Virus record (IMG/VR): IMGVR_UViG_3300035670_000489
Location: 1-41,847 of that record
DNA from: a virus
Reading direction: 5' to 3' (one strand)
DNA length: 41,847 nt
Shown here piece by piece: positions 5,599-14,400 of the stretch (its first letter is position 1; each line of letters begins with the position of its first letter). Made by a program: the position numbers and the translations under genes. The notes below the pieces were generated by a model. It worked only from the letters and a program-made list of their open reading frames with translations. It was not told the DNA's origin and did not search any database.

Positions 5599-6276
5599 AT
5601 GAAAAAGATAATACTTGATTTATGTGGTGGAACTGGTGCTTGGAGTAAACCATATCAAGATAATCCTGAATATAAAGTTTTTGTCTTAACACTACCAGAA
5701 TATGATGTAACTAAACCTCAACAATTTCCAAGTGAAGTTTTACAAGCTATAAATGATGGTGAAGTATATGGAATACTAGCAGCACCACCTTGCACAATGT
5801 TTTCTGATGCCCGGACTAATGCTAAAACACCAAGAGATTTGAAGGGCGGTATGGAAATTGTATTGGCTTGTCTTAAAATAATTTATGAGTGTCAATATAA
5901 AACAAAATCAGACCAACAAAAGTATTCACCATTGAAGTTTTGGGCATTAGAAAATCCTTGGTATGGTAGATTGAAGTGGTTTCTAGGTAATCCAACATTT
6001 ACTTTTTCACCTTGGGAATTTGGTGATGCTTATAAAAAGAAAACTGCTATTTGGGGATATTTTAATCAACCTGTTAAAACTCATACTTCTGAAAATGAAG
6101 TCTTAACTAAAGAACAGATTGAAAAACATAAAACTAATAGTCAACAGTTACCAAAGTTTGATTATATGGCAAGTAAAGATATTCACCCAGAAATGTTTGG
6201 AAAACTTACAAGACAAGCAAGAAGAAGTATCACCCCACAAGGTTTTGCTAACGCTTTTTATAAGGAGAATAAATAA
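5599..6276 (+). CDS. DNA cytosine-methyltransferase-like protein
   Basis: The start at 5599 is supported by AAAGGA nine bases upstream; the longer open frame from 5461 overlaps the previous gene. The 225 residues carry a SAM-binding motif I (DLCGGTGAW, residues 7-15), a PPC motif (63-65) with the Cys that would attack cytosine C6, and an ENP motif in place of the usual ENV. FGD...KKTAIWG follows, as in a family of short phage C5-methyltransferase-like proteins. It could protect phage DNA from restriction. The protein lacks a full target-recognition domain, so altered specificity or a modified activity is possible. Confidence 0.75.
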   Translation: MKKIILDLCGGTGAWSKPYQDNPEYKVFVLTLPEYDVTKPQQFPSEVLQAINDGEVYGILAAPPCTMFSDARTNAKTPRDLKGGMEIVLACLKIIYECQYKTKSDQQKYSPLKFWALENPWYGRLKWFLGNPTFTFSPWEFGDAYKKKTAIWGYFNQPVKTHTSENEVLTKEQIEKHKTNSQQLPKFDYMASKDIHPEMFGKLTRQARRSITPQGFANAFYKENK

Positions 6277-6281
6277 CTAAT

Positions 6282-6572
6282 ATGCCAAAAACCATTAAAC
6301 CAACTATGAAACAACAATATGTTTTAATCCATTGGAGAGATGCTACTATGAACGACCATAATCAATGTAGTCGTAGAGAAGCAGAAAATGAGTATAGTTT
6401 GATTGATGGATTAGTGGCTGGATTTTTGGTTAAAGAGGATAAAGAAAAAGTTATTGTTGCTCTTGATTGGTTTCCAAAAGATGACCAATTTAGGCAGATA
6501 GCCGTCTATCCAAAATCAGGAATTACTAGCATTGAAAAATTTACACTAAAGGAAACCAACTATGAAAACTAA
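6282..6572 (+). CDS. Small phage beta-barrel-like protein
   Basis: The 96 residues follow the pattern VLIHWRDA..., then GLVAGFLVKEDKEKVIVALDWF, then IAVYPKSGITSIEKF. This is the layout of a short beta-rich protein seen in many phage early regions (W.DA, vGwlv..d...i.la, iP...I..I). Function unknown. It is a distant-pattern match only. It overlaps the next gene by 11 bases. Confidence 0.6.
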   Translation: MPKTIKPTMKQQYVLIHWRDATMNDHNQCSRREAENEYSLIDGLVAGFLVKEDKEKVIVALDWFPKDDQFRQIAVYPKSGITSIEKFTLKETNYEN

Positions 6573-6903
6573 ATCACTAGAAGAAAGATTAAAAGAATTT
6601 GCTGGATACTGTTTCAAATTAAGTATGCAGTTAAAATTATACAATCCTGATGGAAGTGATACTTGTAATATATGTGGAACTAGTCCTAATAAATTATTTA
6701 AAGAAGTAGAAAAACTCATCAAATCAGAACTAGATAACAGAGATAAAGAGTGGATAGAGGCGGTAGGGGAAGAAAGTTATTGTATTTCTTGTGAAATTCT
6801 TGGTGAAGAAAATTTTAATGGCTGGTGTAGTGAGTGTAAGCAAATCAAATTGAGAAACCAACTAAGATTAGAAATTAAAAATAAAATGGAGATACAAAAA
6901 TGA
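6562..6903 (+). CDS. Cysteine-rich protein with two zinc-knuckle pairs
   Basis: The product is 113 residues. CNICGTSPNKL at about 35-45 is followed by a helical stretch, then CISCEILGEENFNGWCSEC at about 74-92, which looks like a paired zinc ribbon. Charged helical ends. The ATG is preceded by AAGGA eight bases away. Probably a DNA-binding or adaptor protein of the early operon; no family assigned. Confidence 0.65.
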   Translation: MKTKSLEERLKEFAGYCFKLSMQLKLYNPDGSDTCNICGTSPNKLFKEVEKLIKSELDNRDKEWIEAVGEESYCISCEILGEENFNGWCSECKQIKLRNQLRLEIKNKMEIQK

Positions 6904-7163
6904 CAATAACATTAGATAAAGCATTTGAAAAATTTGATAATGTAATTTTAAGTGCGATTAAAAGCGGAATTGAATTAAAAGCTAAAGATATATTTGAGGA
7001 AAAGAAACAAGAAATGATTAAAGAACTTGATGAACAAAAAGATGAAATTGTAGCAGGTATATCTTTGAAACTAATGAAGTATATGAGAATTGACACTCTT
7101 GGTAATAATATTAGAATAGAAGTCTTAACAGACACCATTAAAAATAAGGTAGGTATAAAATGA
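6900..7163 (+). CDS. Helical protein of unknown function
   Basis: The 87-residue product is rich in Lys/Glu and predicted to form a long helix (about residues 26-52). Starts with GGAG upstream and overlaps the previous TGA; its own TGA overlaps the next ATG. No domain recognised. It could be a coiled-coil partner of a neighbouring small protein. Confidence 0.6.
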   Translation: MTITLDKAFEKFDNVILSAIKSGIELKAKDIFEEKKQEMIKELDEQKDEIVAGISLKLMKYMRIDTLGNNIRIEVLTDTIKNKVGIK

Positions 7164-7252
7164 ATAACATTAATAAAATTTTACACATCTTAGGTATGGT
7201 TGCTCTTGGTTTTTTAATTAGTATGATTATCCAAGGAAAATTAAAAATTTAA
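7160..7252 (+). CDS. 30-residue single-pass membrane peptide
   Basis: ATG at 7160 (overlapping the previous stop), TAA at 7250-7252. The peptide has one hydrophobic helix (ILHILGMVALGFLISMIIQG) and a basic end (KLKI). It is linked by overlap to the early operon, so it is likely expressed. Candidate superinfection-exclusion or membrane-effector peptide by size and topology only. Confidence 0.5.
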   Translation: MNNINKILHILGMVALGFLISMIIQGKLKI

Positions 7253-7265
7253 TGGGAGTTAAATA

Positions 7266-7352
7266 ATGAAACTAGAAAATCTTAAAAATAGAATAGTAGG
7301 CTTTTTATTATTTTTACCAGTCTTTATCTGGATGATAGGAGTACATAATTAA
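7266..7352 (+). CDS. 28-residue single-pass membrane peptide
   Basis: ATG at 7266 with GGGAG about eight bases upstream, TAA at 7350-7352. One hydrophobic helix (VGFLLFLPVFIWMIGV) follows a short basic N-terminus. Together with the preceding 30-residue peptide it forms a pair of tiny membrane proteins at the end of the early operon. The clear ribosome-binding site favours a real gene. Confidence 0.5.
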   Translation: MKLENLKNRIVGFLLFLPVFIWMIGVHN

Positions 7353-7422
7353 TGATATTAAGGTTTGTATCTCTTGACAAAGCACTTGAGGTATAAGCCT
7401 TTATGTTATTAATTTTAAAACT

Positions 7423-7617
7423 ATGAGTGGTAAAAAACAAAAACTATTAAGAAAGTATTTAAAGAAAAGAAATGCTGAAAAGAAGATCTATTTAATTAAG
7501 TCTGGTGATAAGATTAATAGACATTCTATATCAAAAGAAATCAGACTAGCATATACTACTGCTAACAGTCTTGATAAACGAGTGCTAACCAAATTCTTCC
7601 AAGAAGTGATAGGGTGA
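7423..7617 (+). CDS. Basic hypothetical protein
   Basis: The 64 residues are strongly basic, especially the first 30 (KKQKLLRKYLKKRNAEKK). Such small basic proteins before terminase genes may bind DNA. TTGAGG (7386-7391), 18 bases and TAATTT (7410-7415) end seven bases before the ATG, so it may begin a new leaderless unit after the early operon. No family recognised. Confidence 0.6.
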   Translation: MSGKKQKLLRKYLKKRNAEKKIYLIKSGDKINRHSISKEIRLAYTTANSLDKRVLTKFFQEVIG

Positions 7618-7619
7618 GG

Positions 7620-7628
7620 TGATATAAT
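7620..7628 (+). promoter_or_regulatory. Extended -10 promoter, leaderless
   Basis: TGA-TATAAT: an extended -10 element with a perfect -10 hexamer (7623-7628) and no good -35. The expected start (about 7635) coincides with the GTG start codon at 7636, so the mRNA would be leaderless. The same GTGATATAATAT string appears before the gene at 13212. Confidence 0.7.
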
Positions 7629-7635
7629 ATAAGGC

Positions 7636-7884
7636 GTGGAAGATAATCTTAGCAACATCCAACGCCAAGTGCTAATAATAGTTGATAAATGGGTGCGTTC
7701 TAAGAAAACTCCTGTCCCACGAAATCATATAATAGATGAAATGACTAAGAATGGTGTTGAAAGCTATACCACCATCTTTAGTTTAAACTCTGTAATGAGT
7801 AAAGGGTATATAAGAAGAGCAATTACCCAGTGTGAGAGAAACAAAACATTATATGTTCAATTAAGAACTATACATTATGACTGA
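7636..7884 (+). CDS. Winged-helix-like small protein preceding the terminase
   Basis: The 82-residue product starts with GTG. The N-terminal half (LSNIQRQVLIIVDKWVRSKKTPVPRNHII) and the SYTTIFSLNSVMSKGYIRRA segment read like a winged-helix DNA-binding domain: helix, helix, recognition helix, strand pair. It is driven by its own leaderless promoter and overlaps TerS by eight bases. It may regulate late genes or assist packaging; neither is shown. Confidence 0.55.
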   Translation: MEDNLSNIQRQVLIIVDKWVRSKKTPVPRNHIIDEMTKNGVESYTTIFSLNSVMSKGYIRRAITQCERNKTLYVQLRTIHYD

Positions 7885-8332
7885 CAAACATCCAGGTGGT
7901 AGACCATTGATATTTAAAACAGTAGAAGAGATTGAAGAAAAGATAAACGAATATTTTGATTATTGTGATAACAGATTAGTACAAGGATATGATAATAAGA
8001 ATAATGAGCAATTTGCCTATATTTCCCCTGAACCTTATACGATGAGTGGACTGGCTTATTATTTAGGAATTGACAGAAGAACATTACTTAATTATTCCGA
8101 CAAAGAAGAGTTTTTTCCCACTATTAAAAAAGCAAGAGATAGAGTTGAAATGGATATTGAAAGAAGAATGAATGATAAGAACACTTTTACCCCTGGACTT
8201 ATATTCAATGCTAAGAATAACTTTGATTGGAAAGATAAATCTGAAATTGACCAAAATATTAGAATGCCCAAACCAATATTAGACAATGTATGTAATAACG
8301 ACAGCAACGAAGAAGCTGATAAAGCTGAATAA
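7877..8332 (+). CDS. terS: Terminase small subunit
   Basis: The 151-residue protein begins with a HPGGRPLIFKT segment and an N-terminal helical DNA-binding domain (YTMSGLAYYLGIDRRTLLNYS is a helix-turn-helix). KKARDRVEMDIERRM follows, a helix for oligomerisation, then an acidic tail. This arrangement is typical of phage DNA-packaging small subunits that recognise the packaging site and hand DNA to TerL. The large subunit begins inside its 3' end, with 47 bases shared. Confidence 0.85.
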   Translation: MTDKHPGGRPLIFKTVEEIEEKINEYFDYCDNRLVQGYDNKNNEQFAYISPEPYTMSGLAYYLGIDRRTLLNYSDKEEFFPTIKKARDRVEMDIERRMNDKNTFTPGLIFNAKNNFDWKDKSEIDQNIRMPKPILDNVCNNDSNEEADKAE

Positions 8333-9473
8333 AAGAATAAAAGGAATTGCCGGTGGTACATCTGCTGGTAAGACTATTTCTATTATTCAGATCTTGATTG
8401 ATAAAGCTCAAAGAGATAAAACTCCAACCTTAACTTCTATTACATCAGAATCAATGCCTCATTTGAAGAGAGGTTGTATTAGGGACTTCCTTAATATAAT
8501 GGAAGAGCATAACTACTTTAATCCTGATAGGTGGAATAAAACTGATTATACTTATACATTTGAAACTGGAAGTAAAATAGAGTTTTTCTCACTTGATATG
8601 CCTCATAAGGTTCGTGGTCCAAGGCGAGAAAGATTATTTATAAACGAGGCAAATAATATTCCCTTAGAAACATTTGATCAATTAGAAGTTCGTACTAATG
8701 ATGAGATATGGCTTGACTGGAATCCGACGAATGAGTTTTGGTGGTACACAGATGTTTGTAAGCGAGAAGATGCTGATTTTACTATTCTAACGTATAAAGA
8801 TAATGAAGGATTATCAGATAACATAGTGGCTTCTATTGAACAAAGAAGAGGTAACGCCCAGTGGTGGAGAGTTTATGGTGAAGGATTATTGGGTGAAGTG
8901 GAAGGAAAGATATATACAGGATGGCAAGAGATTGATGAAATACCTCACGAAGCTAGACTCTGGCGTTATGGAATAGATTTTGGTTTTACTAACGATCCAA
9001 CAGTAATAGAAGCTATTTATGAATACAATGGTGGTTATATTATTGATGAAATTGCTTACCAAAGAGGAATGAATAATGATGTTATAGCGGGTACACTAAA
9101 CAACTTACAAAAGGCTTTAACCATAGCTGATGGTGCAGAACCTAAAAGTATTGATGAGATAAGAAAATATGGAATTAATATAATTTCAGCTACTAAAGGA
9201 CCAGGAAGTGTAATGCAAGGGATAGATTTTGTCCAACAAAAACAAATATCTATTACTAAACGAAGTATAGATACTATCAAGGCTTATAGAAACTATATGT
9301 TTACTAAGGACAAGAATACAGGTAAATTTATAAACGAGCCAGATGATTCAATTCATGAATGGTCTAATGCTATGGATGCAATTCGTTATGGGTTTAATGG
9401 TGTAGCTACTAGAAGATGGCAACCAAATGATCCAGGTGGTGTTAAGCCATTATTAAACGGATTACTAGCATAG
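8286..9473 (+). CDS. terL: Terminase large subunit (ATPase/nuclease)
   Basis: The 395 residues contain a Walker A motif (GGTSAGKT, 23-30), a Walker B (LFINEANN, 116-123; Glu120 catalytic) and a coupling motif (LDWNPTNEF, 142-150). The C-terminal nuclease domain has the acidic cluster YGIDFGFTNDP (Asp230), ADGAEPKSI (Asp281) and HEWSNAMDAIRYG (Asp363). It translocates DNA into the procapsid and cuts it. All key residues are present. Length is on the short side for TerL, as in terminases of the PBSX/Terminase_6 type. Translation is coupled to terS. Confidence 0.95.
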   Translation: MYVITTATKKLIKLNKRIKGIAGGTSAGKTISIIQILIDKAQRDKTPTLTSITSESMPHLKRGCIRDFLNIMEEHNYFNPDRWNKTDYTYTFETGSKIEFFSLDMPHKVRGPRRERLFINEANNIPLETFDQLEVRTNDEIWLDWNPTNEFWWYTDVCKREDADFTILTYKDNEGLSDNIVASIEQRRGNAQWWRVYGEGLLGEVEGKIYTGWQEIDEIPHEARLWRYGIDFGFTNDPTVIEAIYEYNGGYIIDEIAYQRGMNNDVIAGTLNNLQKALTIADGAEPKSIDEIRKYGINIISATKGPGSVMQGIDFVQQKQISITKRSIDTIKAYRNYMFTKDKNTGKFINEPDDSIHEWSNAMDAIRYGFNGVATRRWQPNDPGGVKPLLNGLLA

Positions 9474-9476
9474 AGT

Positions 9477-9505
9477 TGAAATAAAATAGTTTTATTTATT
9501 ATTCT
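9477..9505 (+). promoter_or_regulatory. Leaderless-type promoter of the portal gene
   Basis: TTGAAT (9477-9482), 17 bases and TATTCT (9500-9505), ending seven bases before the portal ATG at 9513. The AAAATAG in the spacer recurs in the promoters at 14371 and 36063. Confidence 0.6.
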
Positions 9506-9512
9506 TTAGTAT

Positions 9513-11312
9513 ATGGAAGAACTAAATCAATTTAATCCAGAGTTATCTCAACTCTTGAACAATAAAGAAGATGGTTATAATTACCGAGAACGTAGACAAG
9601 AGGATTGGGAAGAAAACTATACTCTTTATCGTGATAGGGTAATAATCAATCGTTTAACCCAAAGACAATCAGTAAACTTGCCTTTGATGAAACAAACAGT
9701 CCGAACTCTTTTAAAAGATGTTGATGATATGCCAGTTCTTTATTTTGAGAACTTAGATAATGATAAAGAGAAAGAAGTCTTTTTAAACGAATATTGGAAA
9801 TGGACAGCAGAACAGAACTGTATGGAGATAGCTGATATTGTAGATAAAAAACAAGTATTCTTATTTGGTCGTTCCTTTGATCAATGGCAGATAGTAGATG
9901 GTAAAGTCAAAATGACTATTACTGATCCACAAGATATATTGGTATCTCGCTATTGTGATCCTGTTAATGTAAATACTTCATCTTTCCTTATTCATACTCA
10001 TATATTTAAACGATTGACTGACTTAGAAGAAGACGAAAGTTATGATAAAGAGGCTATTGCTAGACTTAAAAAGTTCTATGCTAGTGAAGATGGTTTAATT
10101 AAAGTAGCTTCTAACCAGAAAATGATGGTTGAGAAGAATAAGAAGATGTCGGATATGGGATTAGACGATGTTGAAAGCCCTGTACTTGGAGAAACTTGGG
10201 TGGAACTTACTCAACACTTCTTCTATCCAACTGGTTCACAAGAATTATGGTTATATACCGAAGTAGACGATCAAGAAATAATCTTTAAGAAACCACTAGA
10301 AGAATTGATGGGAGTAACTAAAGACCATTATTGGAAAACTCATTACCCTTATAATTCATGGGCTGATGATTTAGAAAGACAAGACTTCTGGTCTGATGGT
10401 ATTGCTGACATAGTTCGTACTCCAAACAAAGTTCTTAACTCATGGATTAGTCAATTAGTGGAGAATAGAACATTGAGAAACTTTGGGATGCATTACTACG
10501 ATTCAACAGTTGAAGGATTTAATCCATCTACATTCCAGCCTATTCCTTGGGGATGGTATGGTATGCCAGGAAAACCATCTGACATGATTCAAAAGGTAGA
10601 TATTCCTGATTTAAGTGAGTCTCTTGATGAGATGACCTTTATGATTGGAATGATTGAAAAGGCTACTGGTGCAACTGCTACTCAACAAGGTGTCCAAACT
10701 GAAAGACAAGTAACCTTAGGTGAAGTTCAATTAGCTCTTGGTGAAGCCAAAGAAAGAGTTAAAGGTATGTCTAAGTTCTATACTCCTGCTTGGAAGAGAC
10801 GTGGAGAAATATTTTTAAAACTTATTGAAGGTAGTGCTGATAAGTTAGATGCAGTCAAAGTCTATAAGAAAGGTAGAAATACTGATGATGTATATGAAAG
10901 AGAGATTAGTCCTCAAGATTGGATGAGTAAATCTGGATATCAGAGTAAAGTCTGGAGTCAAGATGAGAAAGAAACTAATGATACTAAAAACATTGAAAGA
11001 ATTAATGCTGTTAGAGTAAACATTCCAGGCAATCAAAAACTAGAAGAGATATACAAAAGAAAACTATTAGAGTTTGGTGGATTTAAACCAGATGAGATCA
11101 ATGAGATTATGGCTCTTGAACAACAGAAACTAGACCAAATGCAATTACAATCTGGATTAATGGGTGGTATGCCTATGGGTGGACAAGTTGGACAACCAGC
11201 TATGCAACCACAAGTCTCTCAAGTTCCACCAACTCCAACTAAGCCAGTTAAAAAGAAAGCTAATACTAAGAAAGTAACCAATAAATTAGAAAACATTAAA
11301 GCTCAATTGTAA
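9513..11312 (+). CDS. Portal protein
   Basis: The 599-residue product occupies the slot after TerL and has the features of a podovirus portal: an alpha/beta N-terminal half with FLFGRSFDQWQIVDGKV, a central part with WSDGIADIVRTPNKVLNSW, then a long helical crown segment with ATGATATQQGVQTERQVTLG. It ends in a Gly/Met/Gln-rich and Pro/Lys-rich tail. The portal forms the dodecameric ring through which DNA enters and leaves. The ATATQQG region is conserved in P22/phi29-like and T7-like portals. Its stop overlaps the next ATG (TAATG). There is no Shine-Dalgarno site; a -10 element lies directly upstream. Confidence 0.9.
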   Translation: MEELNQFNPELSQLLNNKEDGYNYRERRQEDWEENYTLYRDRVIINRLTQRQSVNLPLMKQTVRTLLKDVDDMPVLYFENLDNDKEKEVFLNEYWKWTAEQNCMEIADIVDKKQVFLFGRSFDQWQIVDGKVKMTITDPQDILVSRYCDPVNVNTSSFLIHTHIFKRLTDLEEDESYDKEAIARLKKFYASEDGLIKVASNQKMMVEKNKKMSDMGLDDVESPVLGETWVELTQHFFYPTGSQELWLYTEVDDQEIIFKKPLEELMGVTKDHYWKTHYPYNSWADDLERQDFWSDGIADIVRTPNKVLNSWISQLVENRTLRNFGMHYYDSTVEGFNPSTFQPIPWGWYGMPGKPSDMIQKVDIPDLSESLDEMTFMIGMIEKATGATATQQGVQTERQVTLGEVQLALGEAKERVKGMSKFYTPAWKRRGEIFLKLIEGSADKLDAVKVYKKGRNTDDVYEREISPQDWMSKSGYQSKVWSQDEKETNDTKNIERINAVRVNIPGNQKLEEIYKRKLLEFGGFKPDEINEIMALEQQKLDQMQLQSGLMGGMPMGGQVGQPAMQPQVSQVPPTPTKPVKKKANTKKVTNKLENIKAQL

Positions 11313-13096
11313 TGACTTTAAGTAAAGACTTAGATAAAATAATTAATCAAGTCAAAGAGGGTAAGGTTAGTCTTAGTAATAAAGACCTTAAACTCATTAA
11401 TGAGATTGGAAGTAAGATTAAGAAAGCTAAGCAAGAAGAGTCTAACCGCCAAGAACTGTTAAAGAAGTTTGATGATGTTATTGAGTCTAATAAAGAATTA
11501 GTAGAAAACATCAAGAATATTAAGATTGATGTTGCTTCTGCTAAAGTTGATCCGATTGAAGTCAAGATACCAGAGATAAAGATACCGGACATTAAATTAC
11601 CTACAATTAATGTACCTAAAGTTGAGATACCAGAGATTATAATTCCTACTCCATTACCACCGATAGTAAATATCAATACTGATTTATTGATTGAGAACTT
11701 AGGTCTTATTAGAGAAGCGGTTGGAATGATTAATCTATCTCTTCCAACTACTGCTAAAAATCCTATTAGTGTGAGATTAAGTGATGGTGAGAAGTTTTAT
11801 AAAGCAGTTGGTTCATTAGTTTCGGCTGTATCAAACAATCTCATATTTAAAGACTCAACTAATATGGCTAAGGCTGCTTTAGTTGATGGTGATGGTCATC
11901 AGCAAGTAGATGTTTTATCTTTGCCTGATGTTAAAGTTAGCGAAATTCCTTTAGCCAATGGTGCAGCTACCGAAGACAAACAAGATGATTTAATTACTTT
12001 AAATACAAACCACATCTGTACCGATAACACTACTGACACTCCACTTGGTTCTGGTGAAACATTTACAGGAGTATGGCAAGATTGTCTTAATTATCAGGAA
12101 GTAAATATTTCAGTTGATGCAGATAAAAATAGTGCTACTAATGGATTGGTAATTCAATGGAGTGCTGATGGAACAAACATAGCCGATACTGATGTATTTA
12201 GTGTTTATGCTAATGCTGGTACTAACTATACTCCTAACCCTGCTTTTAGATATGTAAGAGTTGTTTATACAAATGGTTCTCAAGCTCAAACCAGATTTAG
12301 TTTAATGACAATACTCCGCAGAAGTGTAACTGGTGGTTCATTTCACCGAATAGACTCAACTTTAAAAGATGACTCTGACGCCAGATTAAACATTACAGTT
12401 CCCAAATTAAAGACTGCTGCTAATACTTATGTTTCCCAAACTGCTACTACGGCTGGTAATGCCAAGATGTCACTAGAAGAATTAGAGAGTGGTATTAGTG
12501 ATAATAGTAAATCTCAACTAAAAACTAGTTCTTATATGAAGACTGGTGATACGACTTTTCAAGTTCCAAGACTTGATATAGCAACTCACTCAATTCAAAC
12601 AATAGAATACGAACATCACGAAATCCATAGTGGTAGTCATTACTTTGTAGAGTCAAGTGTAGATTTACCCATAAATAATGTCTTTGATATGCAATTCACA
12701 ACTCCGAATACTGCCTCTTGGACTCATTTTACTTTTGATTTGGCTTGTGAGAGTGAAACAAATTGGTATATTTATGAGGGTGCTACTATAAACACCGCTG
12801 GAACTACAATAACGCCAGTAAATAATGATAGAAATTCAATTAAAACTTCTGGTAATACTGTGGCAGGAATTACTAATGGAAGTGTGGTTGATGCTAATGC
12901 TGATACTGCTACCGCTGGTGCTACCTTAATTGCTTCTGGAATTATTGGTGCTGGTAGGACAGGTGGTAATACTGAAAGAAACAGAGAGATAATTTTCAAA
13001 CAAAATACCATTTATTGTTTGAGAGCAGTTGCAGTTGCAGCTGGTTATATATCTTTTAATGCTCAATGGTATGAGCATACGAATAAAACTGCCTAA
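11312..13096 (+). CDS. Virion structural protein with Ile-Pro repeats and jelly-roll-like C-terminus
   Basis: The 594 residues show three regions. Residues 1-75 form a coiled coil (QELLKKFDDVIESNKELVENI). Residues 80-115 are an extended repeat of the type IPEIKIPDIKLPTINVPKVE. The rest is beta-rich. The middle (WSADGTN...RYVRVVY) and the far C-terminus (TASWTHFTFDLACESE..., ending NAQWYEHTNK) resemble widespread marine and groundwater phage virion proteins of unknown role. The protein may be a head decoration or head fibre. It is fused end-to-end with the portal gene by TAATG. Confidence 0.75.
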   Translation: MTLSKDLDKIINQVKEGKVSLSNKDLKLINEIGSKIKKAKQEESNRQELLKKFDDVIESNKELVENIKNIKIDVASAKVDPIEVKIPEIKIPDIKLPTINVPKVEIPEIIIPTPLPPIVNINTDLLIENLGLIREAVGMINLSLPTTAKNPISVRLSDGEKFYKAVGSLVSAVSNNLIFKDSTNMAKAALVDGDGHQQVDVLSLPDVKVSEIPLANGAATEDKQDDLITLNTNHICTDNTTDTPLGSGETFTGVWQDCLNYQEVNISVDADKNSATNGLVIQWSADGTNIADTDVFSVYANAGTNYTPNPAFRYVRVVYTNGSQAQTRFSLMTILRRSVTGGSFHRIDSTLKDDSDARLNITVPKLKTAANTYVSQTATTAGNAKMSLEELESGISDNSKSQLKTSSYMKTGDTTFQVPRLDIATHSIQTIEYEHHEIHSGSHYFVESSVDLPINNVFDMQFTTPNTASWTHFTFDLACESETNWYIYEGATINTAGTTITPVNNDRNSIKTSGNTVAGITNGSVVDANADTATAGATLIASGIIGAGRTGGNTERNREIIFKQNTIYCLRAVAVAAGYISFNAQWYEHTNKTA

Positions 13097-13098
13097 CT

Positions 13099-13200
13099 AT
13101 GCCATTTAAATCTGTAAAACAGAAAAAATATCTAGCCATTAATAAACCAAAAATTTATAAACGCTGGAAGAAAAAATACGGTAAGAAAATTAAGAAGTGA
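13099..13200 (+). CDS. 33-residue basic phage protein (MPFKS type)
   Basis: ATG at 13099, TGA at 13198-13200. The peptide has the pattern MPFKSVKQKKYLAINKP..YKRWKKKYG, which recurs in many phages as a small basic protein beginning MPFKS and ending in RW...YG. It lies among head genes and may bind DNA or RNA or be a virion component. Its TGA stop forms part of the extended -10 of the next gene. Confidence 0.7.
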   Translation: MPFKSVKQKKYLAINKPKIYKRWKKKYGKKIKK

Positions 13201-13206
13201 TATAAT
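13198..13206 (+). promoter_or_regulatory. Extended -10 promoter built on a stop codon, leaderless
   Basis: TGA-TATAAT. The TGA stop of the previous gene supplies the TG of the extended -10, and the hexamer (13201-13206) ends five bases before the ATG at 13212. No -35 is visible. Same element as at 7620. Confidence 0.7.
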
Positions 13207-13211
13207 ATCTT

Positions 13212-13532
13212 ATGAAAATAAATGATATTCTTGAAAGAGTAGGTTTAAAATATGAAGATCTAAACTTTGACGAGAAAGAAACCTTAAATGGCTGGATGAA
13301 ACAACTTCAAGGCAATAAATTGACTCTTGAAGATGTAAGAAAGAATATAGTCTCAATGAAAGAAAGTGTTGAAAGAGAAATAACAGTTGTTGGGCTTAAT
13401 ACTAAACAAGATACTCTATTAAAAGCTAGACTCCGAAACTATATGTTATTGGAAGCATTTATGACTTCACCAGAGAAAGCAGAACAGGCTTTAGAAAGAC
13501 AAATGGCAGGTTTAATCTCTAAGAAATCTTGA
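13212..13532 (+). CDS. Hypothetical helical protein between virion and scaffold genes
   Basis: The 106 residues begin MKINDILERVGLKYEDLNFDEKETLNGW and are predicted all-helical, with a coiled-coil-like C-terminal part (MLLEAFMTSPEKAEQALERQM). It could be a head-completion or scaffold-associated factor, from gene order alone. It starts immediately after a -10 element; its TGA stop lies inside the -35 of the next promoter. Confidence 0.65.
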   Translation: MKINDILERVGLKYEDLNFDEKETLNGWMKQLQGNKLTLEDVRKNIVSMKESVEREITVVGLNTKQDTLLKARLRNYMLLEAFMTSPEKAEQALERQMAGLISKKS

Positions 13533-13558
13533 CTATAACCAGTATTTTTGCATATCAT
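13529..13558 (+). promoter_or_regulatory. Promoter of the scaffold gene
   Basis: TTGACT (13529-13534), 18 bases and TATCAT (13553-13558). The start near 13565 leaves a leader of about 35 bases with a CCC-TTATA-GGG dyad before the ATG. Confidence 0.6.
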
Positions 13559-13599
13559 TCAATTAATTATTAATTACTAACCCCTTATAGGGACTGTAT

Positions 13600-14379
13600 A
13601 TGAAACACGTCAAACCAACGCAAGAAGAATTGGATGCTGGAATCCAAAAATCATTAGAAGAAGCTGAAGCATTAAAAAATCAGCCTAAAGAAGTTAAAGA
13701 AGAAAAACCAATAGAGAAAGAGCCAGTACAAGAAGAGAAAGAAGAATTTGAAGTCGGCGAAAAGGAAGAAACCCAAGAAGAAATAGATTATAAGAAAAAG
13801 TTTATTGAATCTACCAAAGAAAGCCAAGTATTAAATGCTAGAAACAAAAAAGTATTTGAAACACTTGATAAGATTGAGGAAGTTCCAGAACCAACAGAGG
13901 ATGAATTGAGAAAAGAATTTCCTGATTGGGATGTAATGACTGACTTTGAAAAGAGAATTGCTAAAAATGATGTAGTCAATGGTCGTAAATTTCAAGAATT
14001 AGGTAAAATGCGTAAAGAGTTTAAAGACTTAGAAGAATGGCAAGGTAAAGTAGACACCTTTATTCAAGATCCAAACACTTTCATTAATTTTCCTCAATTA
14101 GAAGGTAAGACTGATGAGTTTAAATTATTCGCTAGTAAGCCAAGTCGTAGAGGAGTAGATTTTGAAGACCTTATCCGGGCTTTCTTATTTAATGAATCAT
14201 CTCTAAAGAAATCTAATAAAGGTAAAATGTTTGAAACTGGTAATGGTGGACCAAAAGAAACACCAAAGCCAAAGTCTGACAAAATCTCTATTGAAGAAGC
14301 TAGAACTCTTAGAAAAACAGATTATGGTAAATATACTGAATATTTAAGAGCTGGTAAAATAGAAAATGATTTGACATAA
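13600..14379 (+). CDS. Capsid scaffolding protein (probable)
   Basis: The 259 residues are highly charged and Glu-rich in the first 70 (EEKPIEKEPVQEEKEEFEVGE). Helical segments follow, then a Lys-rich region and a C-terminal helix (IEEARTLRKTDYGKYTEYLRAGKI). Position immediately before the major capsid gene, acidic N-terminus, helical core and basic C-terminal end are the usual traits of scaffolding proteins, which bind coat subunits through a basic C-terminus and leave after assembly. The identification is by composition and order, as scaffolds share little sequence. Confidence 0.75.
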   Translation: MKHVKPTQEELDAGIQKSLEEAEALKNQPKEVKEEKPIEKEPVQEEKEEFEVGEKEETQEEIDYKKKFIESTKESQVLNARNKKVFETLDKIEEVPEPTEDELRKEFPDWDVMTDFEKRIAKNDVVNGRKFQELGKMRKEFKDLEEWQGKVDTFIQDPNTFINFPQLEGKTDEFKLFASKPSRRGVDFEDLIRAFLFNESSLKKSNKGKMFETGNGGPKETPKPKSDKISIEEARTLRKTDYGKYTEYLRAGKIENDLT

Positions 14380-14400
14380 AATAGTCTTTTTCTACATAAT
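14371..14400 (+). promoter_or_regulatory. Promoter of the major capsid gene
   Basis: TTGACA (14371-14376), 18 bases and CATAAT (14395-14400). The spacer holds TAAAATAGTCTTTTT, nearly repeated at 36069. The start near 14407 gives a leader of about 64 bases with an AAGGAG site before the capsid ATG: unlike many neighbours, this gene has a strong ribosome-binding site. Confidence 0.75.

Noticed and set aside
7374-7397. TTGACA at 7374-7379 with TATAAG at 7392-7397 as a promoter
   Set aside because: Spacer only 12 bases; the TTGAGG-18-TAATTT arrangement just downstream fits better.
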